DNA of 21,135 bases from NCBI GenBank assembly GCA_023231065.1, contig JALNWE010000051.1, positions 1 to 21,135 on the forward strand. Direction: 5' to 3'. The stretch's first letter is position 1, and each line of letters begins with the position of its first letter. The notes below the pieces were generated by a model that ran no database searches, was not told the origin of the DNA, and saw only the letters and a program-made list of their open reading frames with translations. A program made the position numbers and the translations under genes. This document shows, piece after piece, positions 1-8,046 of the stretch. The stretch is from Bacteroidales bacterium. GTDB taxonomy: Bacteria > Bacteroidota > Bacteroidia > Bacteroidales > FEN-979.

Positions 1-113
1 CCGAAAAGTCAAATCTTTCATTTTACCGCGAAGACGCAAAGACACAAATATATCATATCCAATTATTTAAAATTTTGCGCCTTAGCGACTTGGCGGTAAA
101 AAGTGGTTTTCGG
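1..113. repeat. Imperfect long inverted repeat
   Basis: Bases 21-48 and the reverse complement of 74-101 match at 23 of 28 positions (core ACCGCNAAGNCGCNAAG). An outer CCGAAAA (1-7) pairs with TTTTCGG (107-113). The element therefore probably reaches the window edge or beyond it. The centre is AT-rich. It sits directly beyond the stop codon of the leftward mutL-rhomboid operon, so its transcript could fold into a hairpin that ends or stabilises that message. No T-run typical of an intrinsic terminator follows cleanly. The GC-rich 'gcgaagacgcaaag' style of arm is one I recall from dispersed intergenic repeats in environmental bacteria, but I cannot confirm a family here. Confidence 0.75.
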
Positions 114-120
114 AGTGGAC

Positions 121-1236
121 TCATGGATTATATACAAAGGAAGCAGAAATGGGATAATGGTCAGAAAGGTCAATTTCCATTTTTTTATATTTCACTGCTT
201 TAAAACGATCTGAATAGAGGATATAATCAATACGGAAAGCCGGGAAGCGCCCCGCGTATGTACTCCCCAAAAATTCATTTCCGGCGGTGACATAGGCATC
301 GTTAAAATTTTCATTCAGCTGGTGATAGGTATAGGATGGTGGAGTATCGTTAAAATCGCCAGCAATGATTACAGGGTAAGGGCAGGAGGCAATGTGATTT
401 TTAAGGTTATCTACTTCCTTTGCCCGTAAGATGAACGCCCTTCTCAGTTTCCAGAACATTTTTTTGGTTCCCTCTTTCAGGGGTGGTTTTTCCTTCATCG
501 GGTCTGTCAGGTTGGAATAAAAGGAATAATCATCATTCCCAAAGCGAATGGATTCGAGATGGAGGTTGTAAATTCTTATGGTGTCATGGTGGTGGATAAC
601 ATCGGTAAAAATGGCGTAAGCGCTTTTGTCCGGATATTTAAAATAGCCGGTATCAGCGATCGGGAAACGGGAGAAAATCATGATGGCGTCAATTTTTTTC
701 TTATCCCAGAAGTTGCGATAATTTTTAAAATAGAAGTATTTCATACCGATCGTTCGTGAATATGATTTCAGGGTTTCGGTATAATCCGGACCTTTCATAT
801 AACATTCCTGAAGGCAGATCACATCAGCTTTTTGAGATAAAAGAAAAGAAGATATGCTGTCTTTGATCTCGGAAATACTTTCAGTCCGGTTATTTCCCCA
901 AAAGAGGTTTACATTGTAGCTTATCAGTTTTAATTTTATACCAGATTCCGCTTGTTTTAAAGGCCAGTGAAAAGGATATGCTGCATGGAGGATATTCCAT
1001 CCAAGGAAGATCGATATCAGGGATAAAAAAATATATTTCTTCCAGGTTATAAGCCATAGGACAACAAAAATGACATTGCAAAGGAGGAAGATTGGATAAG
1101 CAAGACCAAAGAAAGCAAAATACCAATTTTTTGCAGGGCTGATATAGGCAGAAAAATAGGAGACCAGCAGGGGAATTATCACCAGTATATTAATGATAAC
1201 TAATATTTTAATAATTCCTGATTTCCTTTTTCCCAT
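121..1236 (-). CDS. Membrane-anchored endonuclease/exonuclease/phosphatase family protein
   Basis: 371 aa. Three hydrophobic segments (about 8-30, 38-62, 67-85) anchor it in the inner membrane. They are followed by an EEP-fold (DNase I/phosphodiesterase) domain from about residue 102. Visible family motifs are SYNVN (106-110), LQE with the metal-binding Glu144, NLHLES with His226, GDFND (293-297), RIDYIL (335-340) and the terminal SDHYP (358-362), so all catalytic motifs are intact. The family hydrolyses phosphodiester bonds in nucleic acids, phospholipids or nucleotides, and the substrate cannot be told from sequence. It is the last gene of the mutL-rhomboid-rhomboid operon and starts 18 bp after the upstream rhomboid stop. 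The ATG at 1236 precedes the first membrane helix. The cellular role is unknown; the fold assignment is secure. Confidence 0.88.
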   Translation of the reverse strand: MGKRKSGIIKILVIINILVIIPLLVSYFSAYISPAKNWYFAFFGLAYPIFLLCNVIFVVLWLITWKKYIFLSLISIFLGWNILHAAYPFHWPLKQAESGIKLKLISYNVNLFWGNNRTESISEIKDSISSFLLSQKADVICLQECYMKGPDYTETLKSYSRTIGMKYFYFKNYRNFWDKKKIDAIMIFSRFPIADTGYFKYPDKSAYAIFTDVIHHHDTIRIYNLHLESIRFGNDDYSFYSNLTDPMKEKPPLKEGTKKMFWKLRRAFILRAKEVDNLKNHIASCPYPVIIAGDFNDTPPSYTYHQLNENFNDAYVTAGNEFLGSTYAGRFPAFRIDYILYSDRFKAVKYKKMEIDLSDHYPISASFVYNP

Positions 1237-1254
1237 GGGCCTGAGTTGTTACGA

Positions 1255-2184
1255 TCAGTTTTTGTTGGAGGTTTTAAAAAGAAAATCTTTTTCTTCCTTT
1301 GTCAGGCTATCATATCCACCCCTGGAGATTTTTTCCAGAATTTTGTCAATTCTGTTTTCTTTCTCTTTTTTCCTGATATTATATTCATCATCGCTAAATG
1401 GACGTCCATAATTGCCTGATGTTGTTTGGTATCCATTTGACTTTGATGAAAATTTAGTTTTAAAATTTGTAAAGAACGAAGAAGGGTCCCTGGAAATGTT
1501 TGAATTTCTCAACGCCAGTGCATAAATCAGTCCGAACAATGCCCCACCGATATGTGCCAGATGACCGCCAGCATTACCTGTAGGGATCATGAAAAAATCA
1601 AAGACAAAAAGTATAATGGCCAGATAGAGAATCCTGACACGTCCGAAAAATAAAAGTTGGATGGAATAGGTGGGTGCATAGAAAGAAATTGCAGATACAA
1701 TGGCCATCACAGCAGCTGAAGCGCCAAGTGCAAAAGCATCGCGTACAACAGATGAAAAGACCGGGAAAAGATTAAAAGCAAAGATATAGACGAGTCCACC
1801 GGTAATTCCACCCAGCAGGTAAACAGTCACCAATTTACGCGAGCTCAGGAATTCTCTGAAAATCCGGCCAAACCAATACAGCCATAACATGTTAAAAAGA
1901 AGGTGCCAGAACTCAATATGCAGGAACATATAGGTAAACAGGGTCCATGGTTCTGATAGAAGTACAGGCAGGGAGGCTGGGAGCGCCAGGTTGTGAAAAA
2001 CCCAATTGATGGCCAGTGAACCATCTGGTTTGTTATACAGGAATAAGATCACTTTTATCAATTGGATCAAAATCCAGACGGCGACATTGATGATGATAAG
2101 GGACGATAAGGCCGAACCTTGCCGGAAAAAGCTCAGAAATTTATTGAATGGGTTTGGGTACCGGGTATTTGAATAATCCATCAT
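1255..2184 (-). CDS. Rhomboid family intramembrane serine protease with C-terminal tail
   Basis: 309 aa from the ATG at 2184; an ATG at 2181 is also possible, as is a TTG at 2190 that would overlap the upstream stop by 4 bp. Rhomboids cleave transmembrane substrates inside the membrane using a Ser-His dyad. Numbered from the TTG, the HxxxxHxxxN signature of helix 2 is at 91-100, the nucleophile motif GAS gives Ser158, and the catalytic His is in HLAHIGG (His213). Multiple hydrophobic helices span about 28-228. Beyond them is a soluble tail rich in charged residues. Its last 35 residues (RIDKILEKISRGG, then LTKEEKDFL) resemble the small DUF6576 module found behind many Bacteroidota rhomboids. 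The gene follows a second rhomboid with essentially no gap, so translation is probably coupled. Confidence 0.9.
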   Translation of the reverse strand: MMDYSNTRYPNPFNKFLSFFRQGSALSSLIIINVAVWILIQLIKVILFLYNKPDGSLAINWVFHNLALPASLPVLLSEPWTLFTYMFLHIEFWHLLFNMLWLYWFGRIFREFLSSRKLVTVYLLGGITGGLVYIFAFNLFPVFSSVVRDAFALGASAAVMAIVSAISFYAPTYSIQLLFFGRVRILYLAIILFVFDFFMIPTGNAGGHLAHIGGALFGLIYALALRNSNISRDPSSFFTNFKTKFSSKSNGYQTTSGNYGRPFSDDEYNIRKKEKENRIDKILEKISRGGYDSLTKEEKDFLFKTSNKN

Positions 2185-2186
2185 GG

Positions 2187-3020
2187 TCAATTATAGGAAG
2201 ATTTCTTTTTCCAGTAAAGGATCAGGAAGAATCCAAAAACCATTCCTCCAAGGTGTGCAAAATGAGCAACATTATCACTGGGATTATTAGATATTCCCGA
2301 GATCAATTCAATAGCGCCATAGAGTATTACAATCCATTTGGCCTTGATCGGGAACAAAAAATAAATATATACCAGCATATTAGGGAACATCATGCCGAAT
2401 GCAAGCAGGATACCATAGACAGCTCCGGAAGCTCCAATGGTCGGGATATCCATGTGTAACCTGATCAGTTGATCAGTATATTCTATGGACTGTGCCGTAA
2501 AACCAGGGGCATTTTTAGCCCGGCTCCATTCCTGGATGAATGTCCTTACGGTTCCTTCAGCTTCATAATACTGAGGGTAGTAGTGGCGCACAAAAGTAAC
2601 AAATCCATCCAGGGAAGGATTCATGCTATAAGCAGTAGCTGCATTCTGGATGGAAGAGATATCCAGCCAATTAACAAAAGACTGAATAAAGGCTGCTCCG
2701 ATGCCTGTGACCATATAATAGATAAGGAACCGTTTAGGGCCCCATACATTTTCAAGCAGGTACCCAAACATCCAGAGGGCAAACATATTCCAGAAAACAT
2801 GCCAGAAGTTAGCATGAAGGAACATATAAGACACAAACTGGTATGGGCGGAAAAGATCCGACTGGAAATAATGAAGTCCAAGGATATTAGCCAGGTCAAT
2901 TCCGAATGCCGTGTTGAAGGAGATGGTAGCCAGGTAAAAAAGCCCATTGATGATGAGCAGGTTTTTCACCACGGGGGGAAGGAGCCTGAATCCGGTCGGA
3001 CTATATTGGTTCTGTAGCAT
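2187..3020 (-). CDS. Rhomboid family intramembrane serine protease
   Basis: 277 aa. It carries the full rhomboid signature: H69/H74/N78 in the helix-2 motif FLHANFWHVFWN, the nucleophile in GASGAVYG (Ser198), and the general base in HFAHLGG (His256). Unlike its downstream neighbour it has an insertion of roughly 70 residues (about 120-190) between the helix-2/3 region and the GASG helix. That insertion is fairly polar and may form a periplasmic or membrane-surface loop. It lacks the C-terminal tail of its partner. It starts 13 bp downstream of the mutL stop, and its own stop falls 2 bp before the next gene's ATG. It probably acts in membrane-protein processing or quality control, but substrates are unknown. 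Confidence 0.9.
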   Translation of the reverse strand: MLQNQYSPTGFRLLPPVVKNLLIINGLFYLATISFNTAFGIDLANILGLHYFQSDLFRPYQFVSYMFLHANFWHVFWNMFALWMFGYLLENVWGPKRFLIYYMVTGIGAAFIQSFVNWLDISSIQNAATAYSMNPSLDGFVTFVRHYYPQYYEAEGTVRTFIQEWSRAKNAPGFTAQSIEYTDQLIRLHMDIPTIGASGAVYGILLAFGMMFPNMLVYIYFLFPIKAKWIVILYGAIELISGISNNPSDNVAHFAHLGGMVFGFFLILYWKKKSSYN

Positions 3021-3033
3021 AATTCATAATCAG

Positions 3034-4860
3034 TTAGTGCTTGAATTTCTGCAATAGTTCTTCGAAAGAGAGGATCACCATGGTCAGTTTCCCGTCTGGT
3101 GAAATTTCCGGTACCTTGCAGGCAAACAGGTTTTCAATGATTGAGCTGATTTCTTCGGGCTGTAATTTTTTACCCCTTTTGACAGATATTTTTTTTGCCA
3201 GGGAGCGGGCTAAAAGTTGCAACCGGGATGATTTATTGTCCTGGGTTGTTGATTTTAAGGATTCAAGGATGGATTCAATTAATCCTTCGATATCATCGGG
3301 TTCAATATCAGGTGGGATGGCAGTAACCAATACTGAATCCTTTCCGAATCCTGAAATATCGAATCCCAGGAAGGAAAAATGATCTTTCCAGGCCTGAAGA
3401 AGATGCAAGTCATCAGGGGTCAGGTGAATGGTGACCGGAATAACCAGTTGTTGCCGGGAGGTTTCCCTGGATACCGATCGGTCGATCAATTGTTCATACA
3501 GGATCCGTTCATGGGCATGTTGCTGATCAATAATGATAACACCACGTTTTGAATGGGTAACCAGGAAGGAATTCTTTATCTGAAAATATTTTGGGGGTTC
3601 CACAGCCTGTTCGGGATCCAGCAACCTGGTGTTGGTTGAAGGCAGGTCAACGTGTGGAATGGTTGACTGGTCTTTATAAAAATCGTTCATTGCCTGCACA
3701 GATGAGCGAGAAGCAGGGAATGAGAATTGGTTTTGAGGTTTGACAGTTTTTTCGAATGGATTGTAATCGGGATTGATAGTAATTGTAGGTTGTTTGATGG
3801 TTGTGCCGGCCGGTAACTCGGTAATATTCATACTTTGTTCAACTTCAAAATCAATGGTAGGGGACAGGCTGAATTTTCCAATGGATTGTTTGATTGCAGC
3901 ATTGAGGATGGTATAGATGCTTCTGATATCCTGGAAATTAATTTCCGTTTTAGAGGGATGGATGTTTACATCGATGGTTTTTGGATCAACTTCCAAAAAG
4001 ATAAAATAGGAAGGGAAGGAATCCTTGGTTATTAATTCCTGAAAAGCGTTTTCGATGGCATGATGCAGGTAAGGGCTTCTCATGAACCGGCCATTGGTAA
4101 AAAAGTATTGTTCTCCTTTTGATTTTTTTGCAAATTCAGGTTTTCCTATATATCCGGAAAAGTTGACCAATTCAGTTTGTTGTTCAACCGGGATTAGCTT
4201 TTGGGCATAAGATGGGCCATAGAGATTGATAATTCGTTGTTTAAGGTTTCCTGCATGAGTTTGGAACAATATTCTCTCCTGATTATACAGCGTAAAAGAA
4301 ATGGCAGGGTTGACCAACGCGACGCGGAAGAATTCTTCGATGATATTTTTAAGTTCTACGTTGTTTGATTTCAGGAAGTTCCTGCGGGCAGGGACATTAA
4401 AAAAAAGGTTTTTAACGCTGATCGAAGTTCCATTCTGGCATGAAACCGGTGATTGACCTTTAAATTCTGTTCCTTCAACAATGATTTTTGTGCCAATTTC
4501 GTCCTCATGACGTTTTGATTTCAGTTCTACCTGAGCTACCGAAGCGATAGAGGCCAATGCTTCACCCCGGAAACCCAGAGTCCGGATAGCCAATAAGTCG
4601 TCGGCTTTTTGGATTTTGGAAGTTGCATGCCGTTCGAAGCACATACGGGCATCCCGTTCAGACATTCCGCATCCGTTATCAATAACCTGGATCAATGATT
4701 TACCAGCTTCACGGATAATAATAATGACATCGTTTGCGCCGGCATCGATGGTATTTTCAAGTAATTCTTTCAATGCTGAAGCGGGGCGTTGGACCACTTC
4801 ACCAGCGGCGATCTGGTTAGCAACAGAATCAGGCAATAAATGAATGATATCAGTCATCAT
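3034..4860 (-). CDS. mutL: DNA mismatch repair protein MutL
   Basis: 608 aa. The N-terminal GHKL ATPase is complete: Glu32 and Asn36 in KELLENTIDAGA, DNGCGM (61-66), the lid motif TLGFRGEAL (94-102) and GTSISVKNLFFNVPARR (144-160). The transducer domain ends with HPSKTEINF (301-309). A low-complexity linker (about 335-420) leads to the C-terminal dimerisation domain. MutL couples MutS mismatch recognition to strand removal. Two of its usual endonuclease signatures are altered: DQHA reads D445-Q-Q-H-A-H-E451, and the CPHGRP position reads SPDGKL. Nicking activity is therefore uncertain. The start is the first of two consecutive ATGs (4860 and 4857). It is the first gene of the operon with two rhomboids and an EEP protein. 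Confidence 0.95.
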   Translation of the reverse strand: MMTDIIHLLPDSVANQIAAGEVVQRPASALKELLENTIDAGANDVIIIIREAGKSLIQVIDNGCGMSERDARMCFERHATSKIQKADDLLAIRTLGFRGEALASIASVAQVELKSKRHEDEIGTKIIVEGTEFKGQSPVSCQNGTSISVKNLFFNVPARRNFLKSNNVELKNIIEEFFRVALVNPAISFTLYNQERILFQTHAGNLKQRIINLYGPSYAQKLIPVEQQTELVNFSGYIGKPEFAKKSKGEQYFFTNGRFMRSPYLHHAIENAFQELITKDSFPSYFIFLEVDPKTIDVNIHPSKTEINFQDIRSIYTILNAAIKQSIGKFSLSPTIDFEVEQSMNITELPAGTTIKQPTITINPDYNPFEKTVKPQNQFSFPASRSSVQAMNDFYKDQSTIPHVDLPSTNTRLLDPEQAVEPPKYFQIKNSFLVTHSKRGVIIIDQQHAHERILYEQLIDRSVSRETSRQQLVIPVTIHLTPDDLHLLQAWKDHFSFLGFDISGFGKDSVLVTAIPPDIEPDDIEGLIESILESLKSTTQDNKSSRLQLLARSLAKKISVKRGKKLQPEEISSIIENLFACKVPEISPDGKLTMVILSFEELLQKFKH

Positions 4861-4862
4861 TG

Positions 4863-4870
4863 CAAAAGTA
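4863..4870 (-). promoter_or_regulatory. Possible -7 element of the mutL operon promoter
   Basis: On the minus strand this reads TACTTTTG, an exact match to the Bacteroidota -7 consensus TAnnTTTG. It lies only 2 bp upstream of the mutL ATG at 4860, so transcription would begin at or within a few bases of the start codon, implying a nearly leaderless message. No clear TTTG -33 element is found 19-21 bp further up, so the assignment is weak. Confidence 0.3.
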
Positions 4871-5005
4871 CTTCATTTTTTCAGGAAAACAGTGAGGATA
4901 AGAAAAACAATAGGTGTTGCATGAACATAACTGAAGATGCCAGACAACATAAATTCACCCAGGGATGGCCCCGGAAAAACTAACGATATTACCTAAATAT
5001 TGTTT

Positions 5006-5043
5006 TCAAAAACATTCTTCCTCTTTTCAGAGGAAGAATGTTT
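5006..5043 (-). terminator. Rho-independent terminator of the DUF6580 gene
   Basis: A perfect 14-bp stem (5030-5043 with 5010-5023) encloses a 6-base loop. On the minus strand the stem ends in ...GAATG and runs into TTTTTG. It begins 2 bp after the TAA of the leftward membrane-protein gene. The structure is nearly symmetric, but the opposite strand has mutL as a distant downstream gene and no transcript arriving from the left, so it serves the minus strand. Confidence 0.85.
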
Positions 5044-5045
5044 GG

Positions 5046-5606
5046 TTAGAACCTGGTTTTGTCCAGAACCGGGAACCGGAGTTGCAGGAGGAAAAATGAT
5101 CCATAAAAAGCTGCGCTATAAAACGTTGTTCCCAGGAGATCGTTCATAAAGAACGAAATTCCATTGGTCGTATCGCGGAAGAAAGCAAGGCCGGCGATGT
5201 AAGATTCGGTCAGTCCGGCCATGGTTTGTGGATAGAAGGGACTTGCCTGCCATGCAGCAAAATTGGTTATCAGGAAAAAGATAACCGCTGAGGTAAAAGA
5301 GGCAAGAACTATCGAACCCACACTCACTTTATTTCGGATATACATTCCGATGAGAACGGTGATGGCAAAACTCAGATAAACCGCAGGCATATTGGCATGC
5401 AGTCCTATGATGAGATCGCTGAGCAGCATAGCTGCAATCGGGATCGCAAAAGCATATTGCTTTCTATCAAAATAGGTACCAGCAAAAAGCGCCATGGCTG
5501 CAATTGGTGTAAAGTTTGGCCAATGGGGCAACAGTCTTAAAACAGCTGCAACAAGAATGATTGTGAAAACAACAATAAATCTAGGATTAATAGATTTATA
5601 TTTCAT
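5046..5606 (-). CDS. DUF6580-type membrane protein (possible ECF transporter S-component-like)
   Basis: 186 aa, about five or six hydrophobic segments and short loops, so an integral inner-membrane protein. The conserved-looking N-terminal stretch LRLLPHWPNFTPIAAMAL (23-40) followed by FAGTYF is the hallmark I associate with the DUF6580 family. Proteins of this size and topology resemble substrate-binding S components of ECF vitamin transporters, but no energising module or vitamin riboswitch is present here, so a transport role is only inference. It is transcribed alone, with a -7 element about 24 bp upstream and a strong terminator directly after the stop. It is divergent from the lipoprotein amidohydrolase. 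Confidence 0.75.
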   Translation of the reverse strand: MKYKSINPRFIVVFTIILVAAVLRLLPHWPNFTPIAAMALFAGTYFDRKQYAFAIPIAAMLLSDLIIGLHANMPAVYLSFAITVLIGMYIRNKVSVGSIVLASFTSAVIFFLITNFAAWQASPFYPQTMAGLTESYIAGLAFFRDTTNGISFFMNDLLGTTFYSAAFYGSFFLLQLRFPVLDKTRF

Positions 5607-5629
5607 GTATATATATTTAATATGTCTGA

Positions 5630-5637
5630 CAAAAATA
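5630..5637 (-). promoter_or_regulatory. -7 promoter element for the DUF6580 gene
   Basis: The minus strand reads TATTTTTG, matching TAnnTTTG, 23 bp upstream of the ATG at 5606. No good -33 TTTG lies 19-21 bp further up. It sits in the 117-bp divergent gap shared with the amidohydrolase gene. Confidence 0.45.
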
Positions 5638-5683
5638 ATAAATCATTTCAACTAATGGTCACTTCCTTTTAAATTTTCTTCCT

Positions 5684-5691
5684 TATTTTTG
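5684..5691 (+). promoter_or_regulatory. -7 promoter element for the amidohydrolase gene
   Basis: TATTTTTG matches the Bacteroidota TAnnTTTG element and ends 32 bp before the ATG at 5724, leaving a short leader. The -33 region is not convincing. The same octamer occurs on the other strand of this divergent gap at 5630-5637. Confidence 0.45.
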
Positions 5692-5723
5692 AACCCTTTC
5701 ATAACTCACAGAAAATCGTAATA

Positions 5724-7358
5724 ATGCGTATTAAAATAAAGTTATCGCTGGTATTTTTAATTCCATTTTTTTTAATTGGGTGTGGAATGAAAGAAAAAAC
5801 CGACCTTCTTATCATCAACGGAAGGATCTATTCTGTTGATAGGATAAATAGTATTTATGAAGCCATGGCGATCAGGGAGGGCAAAATTTGTGCTCTTGGA
5901 AAAACAGAAGAGCTGAAAGCAAAGTTCAGCGCTGGTCAGATTGTAGATATGCACAAAATGGCAGTTTTCCCTGGTTTTATTGATGCTCATTGCCATTTTT
6001 TTGGATATGCCATGAACCAGCGATATGTGGATCTTAACGGAGCAAAATCATTTGATGAAGTATTATCCAGATTGAAGAAGGAACAAGGCAAAGTTGCCGG
6101 ACCATGGTTAACGGGAAGGGGATGGGACCAGAATTTATGGAAAGAAAAACGGTTTCCGGAGAAATCGGAGCTTGACCTGATGTTCCCGGGGAGACCTGTT
6201 CTGTTAATAAGGGTTGATGGCCATTCTGTTTTATGTAACCAGGCGGCTTTGGATCAGACAGGGATAGTATTTCAACACCATTTCAAACCGGGAGAGGTAG
6301 AGGTCAAAAATGGAAAACTTACCGGTATTTTAAGTGAAAACGCTGCTGATTTCGTGAAAAATATGATCCCGGAGCCTGATGATCAGGTAAAACAGCAACT
6401 TTTAGGGGAGGCTGAGAAAAAATGCTTTGCCGTTGGTCTTTGTACGGTTTCAGATGCAGGACTTAATAGTGATGATATCAGGTTATTACTTTCAATGCAG
6501 AAGGCCGGGAATTTGAGCATCCGTGTATATGCCATGCTCAATCCCAATTCTGAAAACCTGATTAACTATGTCAATCATGGTCCATTTGCAAGTAAAAGGC
6601 TTACAGTCCGATCGTTTAAATTATATGCAGATGGAAGCCTCGGAAGCAGGACTGCCCTGTTGAAAAGCTGTTATTCAGATGATCCTCTGAAATCTGGAAT
6701 TCAGGTCATGCCAACCGATTCCATAAAAAAGATCTGTAAAATTGCATTAGCCCATGGATACCAGGTAAACACGCATTGTATAGGTGACTCGGCAGTCCGG
6801 TTGATCCTTGAAATCTACGGTTCATTCCTGAAAGGAAAAAATGATCTACGTTGGCGAATTGAGCATGCACAAGTCGTGGATCCGGCGGATCTGCATCTTT
6901 TTGGCGATTACACGGTCATTCCCTCGGTGCAGGCAACCCATGCGACTTCTGACATGAAATGGGCGCAGGAGAGGATTGGCCCTCTCCGGATCAAATGGGC
7001 TTATGCTTATAAAGATCTTTTGGATCAAAATGGTTGGATAGCCAACGGCACTGATTTCCCGATCGAAAACATTTCTCCTTTGCTAACTTTTTATGCCGCG
7101 GTGGCAAGAAAAGATATTCATGGATTTCCTCGGACTGGTTTTCAGGCAGAAAATGCGCTCACGAGGGATGAAGCTTTGCGGTCCATCACAATCTGGGCAG
7201 CCAGGGCCAATTTTATGGAATCCGGGAATGGAAGCCTTGAAGTCGGCAAGAACGCTGACTTTGTGATTTTAAATCAGGATATCATGCAAATTCCATTACC
7301 GGAAATTCCATTGACGAAAGTGACCGGAAATTATATCAATGGCGTGAAGGTGTTGTAG
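5724..7358 (+). CDS. Amidohydrolase family lipoprotein (YtcJ-like, amidohydrolase_3)
   Basis: 544 aa. The N-terminus is a lipoprotein signal (hydrophobic stretch ending LIGC, Cys20), so the enzyme is probably membrane-tethered and exported. The metal-dependent TIM-barrel hydrolase motifs are in order: PGFIDAHCHF (His89 and His91), GRGWDQNLW (131-139), K299 in KLYADGSLGSR, His351 in NTHCIGDSA, His381 in RIEHAQ, and Asp444 in NGTDFP. The C-terminal composite beta-sandwich closes with GSLEVGKNADFVIL, typical of the YtcJ group. Members are often annotated as amidohydrolases or N-acyl amino acid hydrolases, but the true substrate is unknown. It is the only rightward gene in the window and converges on the next gene with a 10-bp gap. 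Confidence 0.92.
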   Translation: MRIKIKLSLVFLIPFFLIGCGMKEKTDLLIINGRIYSVDRINSIYEAMAIREGKICALGKTEELKAKFSAGQIVDMHKMAVFPGFIDAHCHFFGYAMNQRYVDLNGAKSFDEVLSRLKKEQGKVAGPWLTGRGWDQNLWKEKRFPEKSELDLMFPGRPVLLIRVDGHSVLCNQAALDQTGIVFQHHFKPGEVEVKNGKLTGILSENAADFVKNMIPEPDDQVKQQLLGEAEKKCFAVGLCTVSDAGLNSDDIRLLLSMQKAGNLSIRVYAMLNPNSENLINYVNHGPFASKRLTVRSFKLYADGSLGSRTALLKSCYSDDPLKSGIQVMPTDSIKKICKIALAHGYQVNTHCIGDSAVRLILEIYGSFLKGKNDLRWRIEHAQVVDPADLHLFGDYTVIPSVQATHATSDMKWAQERIGPLRIKWAYAYKDLLDQNGWIANGTDFPIENISPLLTFYAAVARKDIHGFPRTGFQAENALTRDEALRSITIWAARANFMESGNGSLEVGKNADFVILNQDIMQIPLPEIPLTKVTGNYINGVKVL

Positions 7359-7368
7359 ATTTTACGCG

Positions 7369-7980
7369 TTATTTAAATGCGTTTTTCACAAGGAATTTCC
7401 CAAGGTAATCTCCGGCACGGTCATAGCAGCTTTGGATCCGTCCTCCTGTATCATAATCGTATCCCATCATGAATACACTTTGTAGCCCTTTCATTTCGAT
7501 CGATGCAAGAATTTTGTCGGGAGATGCAGTTTCAACCACATCTACCATCATATCAATATAGGCATTTTTTCGGGTTACGCCGACATTGAAGCCAGGCTCC
7601 GTGAAAACGGTATGGAGAACAAGGGTATATTTGGCATCTGGTGTATTTTCCTTAGCAGTAACTCCTGCATCTTCAAGTTTCGCGTTGAAGTTTTTTTCAA
7701 ACATAGGCTGGAAACGTTCTTTCCGGTCATTTACCCATGACGCGGCCCATTGATCGCCGCTTCCCGGTTGCTTCTTATTCATATCTTCGGTTCTGTTGGC
7801 AACATATTCCTTTTCGTTTTTATATTTACCCACAGCCATGTTAGAATAATCGTACTGAAGGTTGAGAATGGTCTGTCCTTTTAACATGCTCACATCGCCT
7901 GACTTTAATTTCTGGGCGAAAATGTTGCATGCAGAGAGCATAAATATGCTCAGAAACAACATGATACAACTCTTTTTCAT
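7369..7980 (-). CDS. Secreted protein of unknown function
   Basis: 203 aa. The N-terminal signal can be read two ways: Sec cleavage after FAQ (residue 23), common in Bacteroidota, or a lipobox LSAC (Cys18). The mature part shows alternating hydrophobic strands (for example YTLVLHTVFTEPG and a following YIDMMVDVVETA) and a C-terminal amphipathic helix ending GDYLGKFLVKNAFK. This plan recalls small periplasmic/lipoprotein DUF4136/DUF4410-like proteins, but I do not recognise a family. It lies 66 bp after the ligase gene on the same strand and may be read through from it or be separate. No promoter match is seen upstream. The role is unknown. Confidence 0.8.
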   Translation of the reverse strand: MKKSCIMLFLSIFMLSACNIFAQKLKSGDVSMLKGQTILNLQYDYSNMAVGKYKNEKEYVANRTEDMNKKQPGSGDQWAASWVNDRKERFQPMFEKNFNAKLEDAGVTAKENTPDAKYTLVLHTVFTEPGFNVGVTRKNAYIDMMVDVVETASPDKILASIEMKGLQSVFMMGYDYDTGGRIQSCYDRAGDYLGKFLVKNAFK

Positions 7981-8046
7981 AGATCAATAAGATTAATGGT
8001 TAATGGTTATTTCAGATAAAATTAGGATATTTAAATACATGAAGAA

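Noticed and set aside
2469..3017. 182-aa plus-strand ORF
   Set aside because: It lies wholly antisense to the complete upstream rhomboid gene, has no recognisable motifs, and is a shadow of a well supported gene.
5607..5723. Vitamin (cobalamin or thiamin) riboswitch in front of the DUF6580 gene
   Set aside because: The gap is shared by two divergent promoters, and the leaders are only about 20-30 nt, too short for an aptamer.
7359..7400. Short palindromic stretch (ACGC...GCGT around ATTTAAAT) at the convergent gene ends as a terminator
   Set aside because: The stem is only 4 bp with an 11-base loop and lies mainly within coding sequence, too weak to call.
7993..8010. TTAATGG tandem repeat (about 2.5 units)
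   Set aside because: It is too short to be more than chance in AT-rich DNA.
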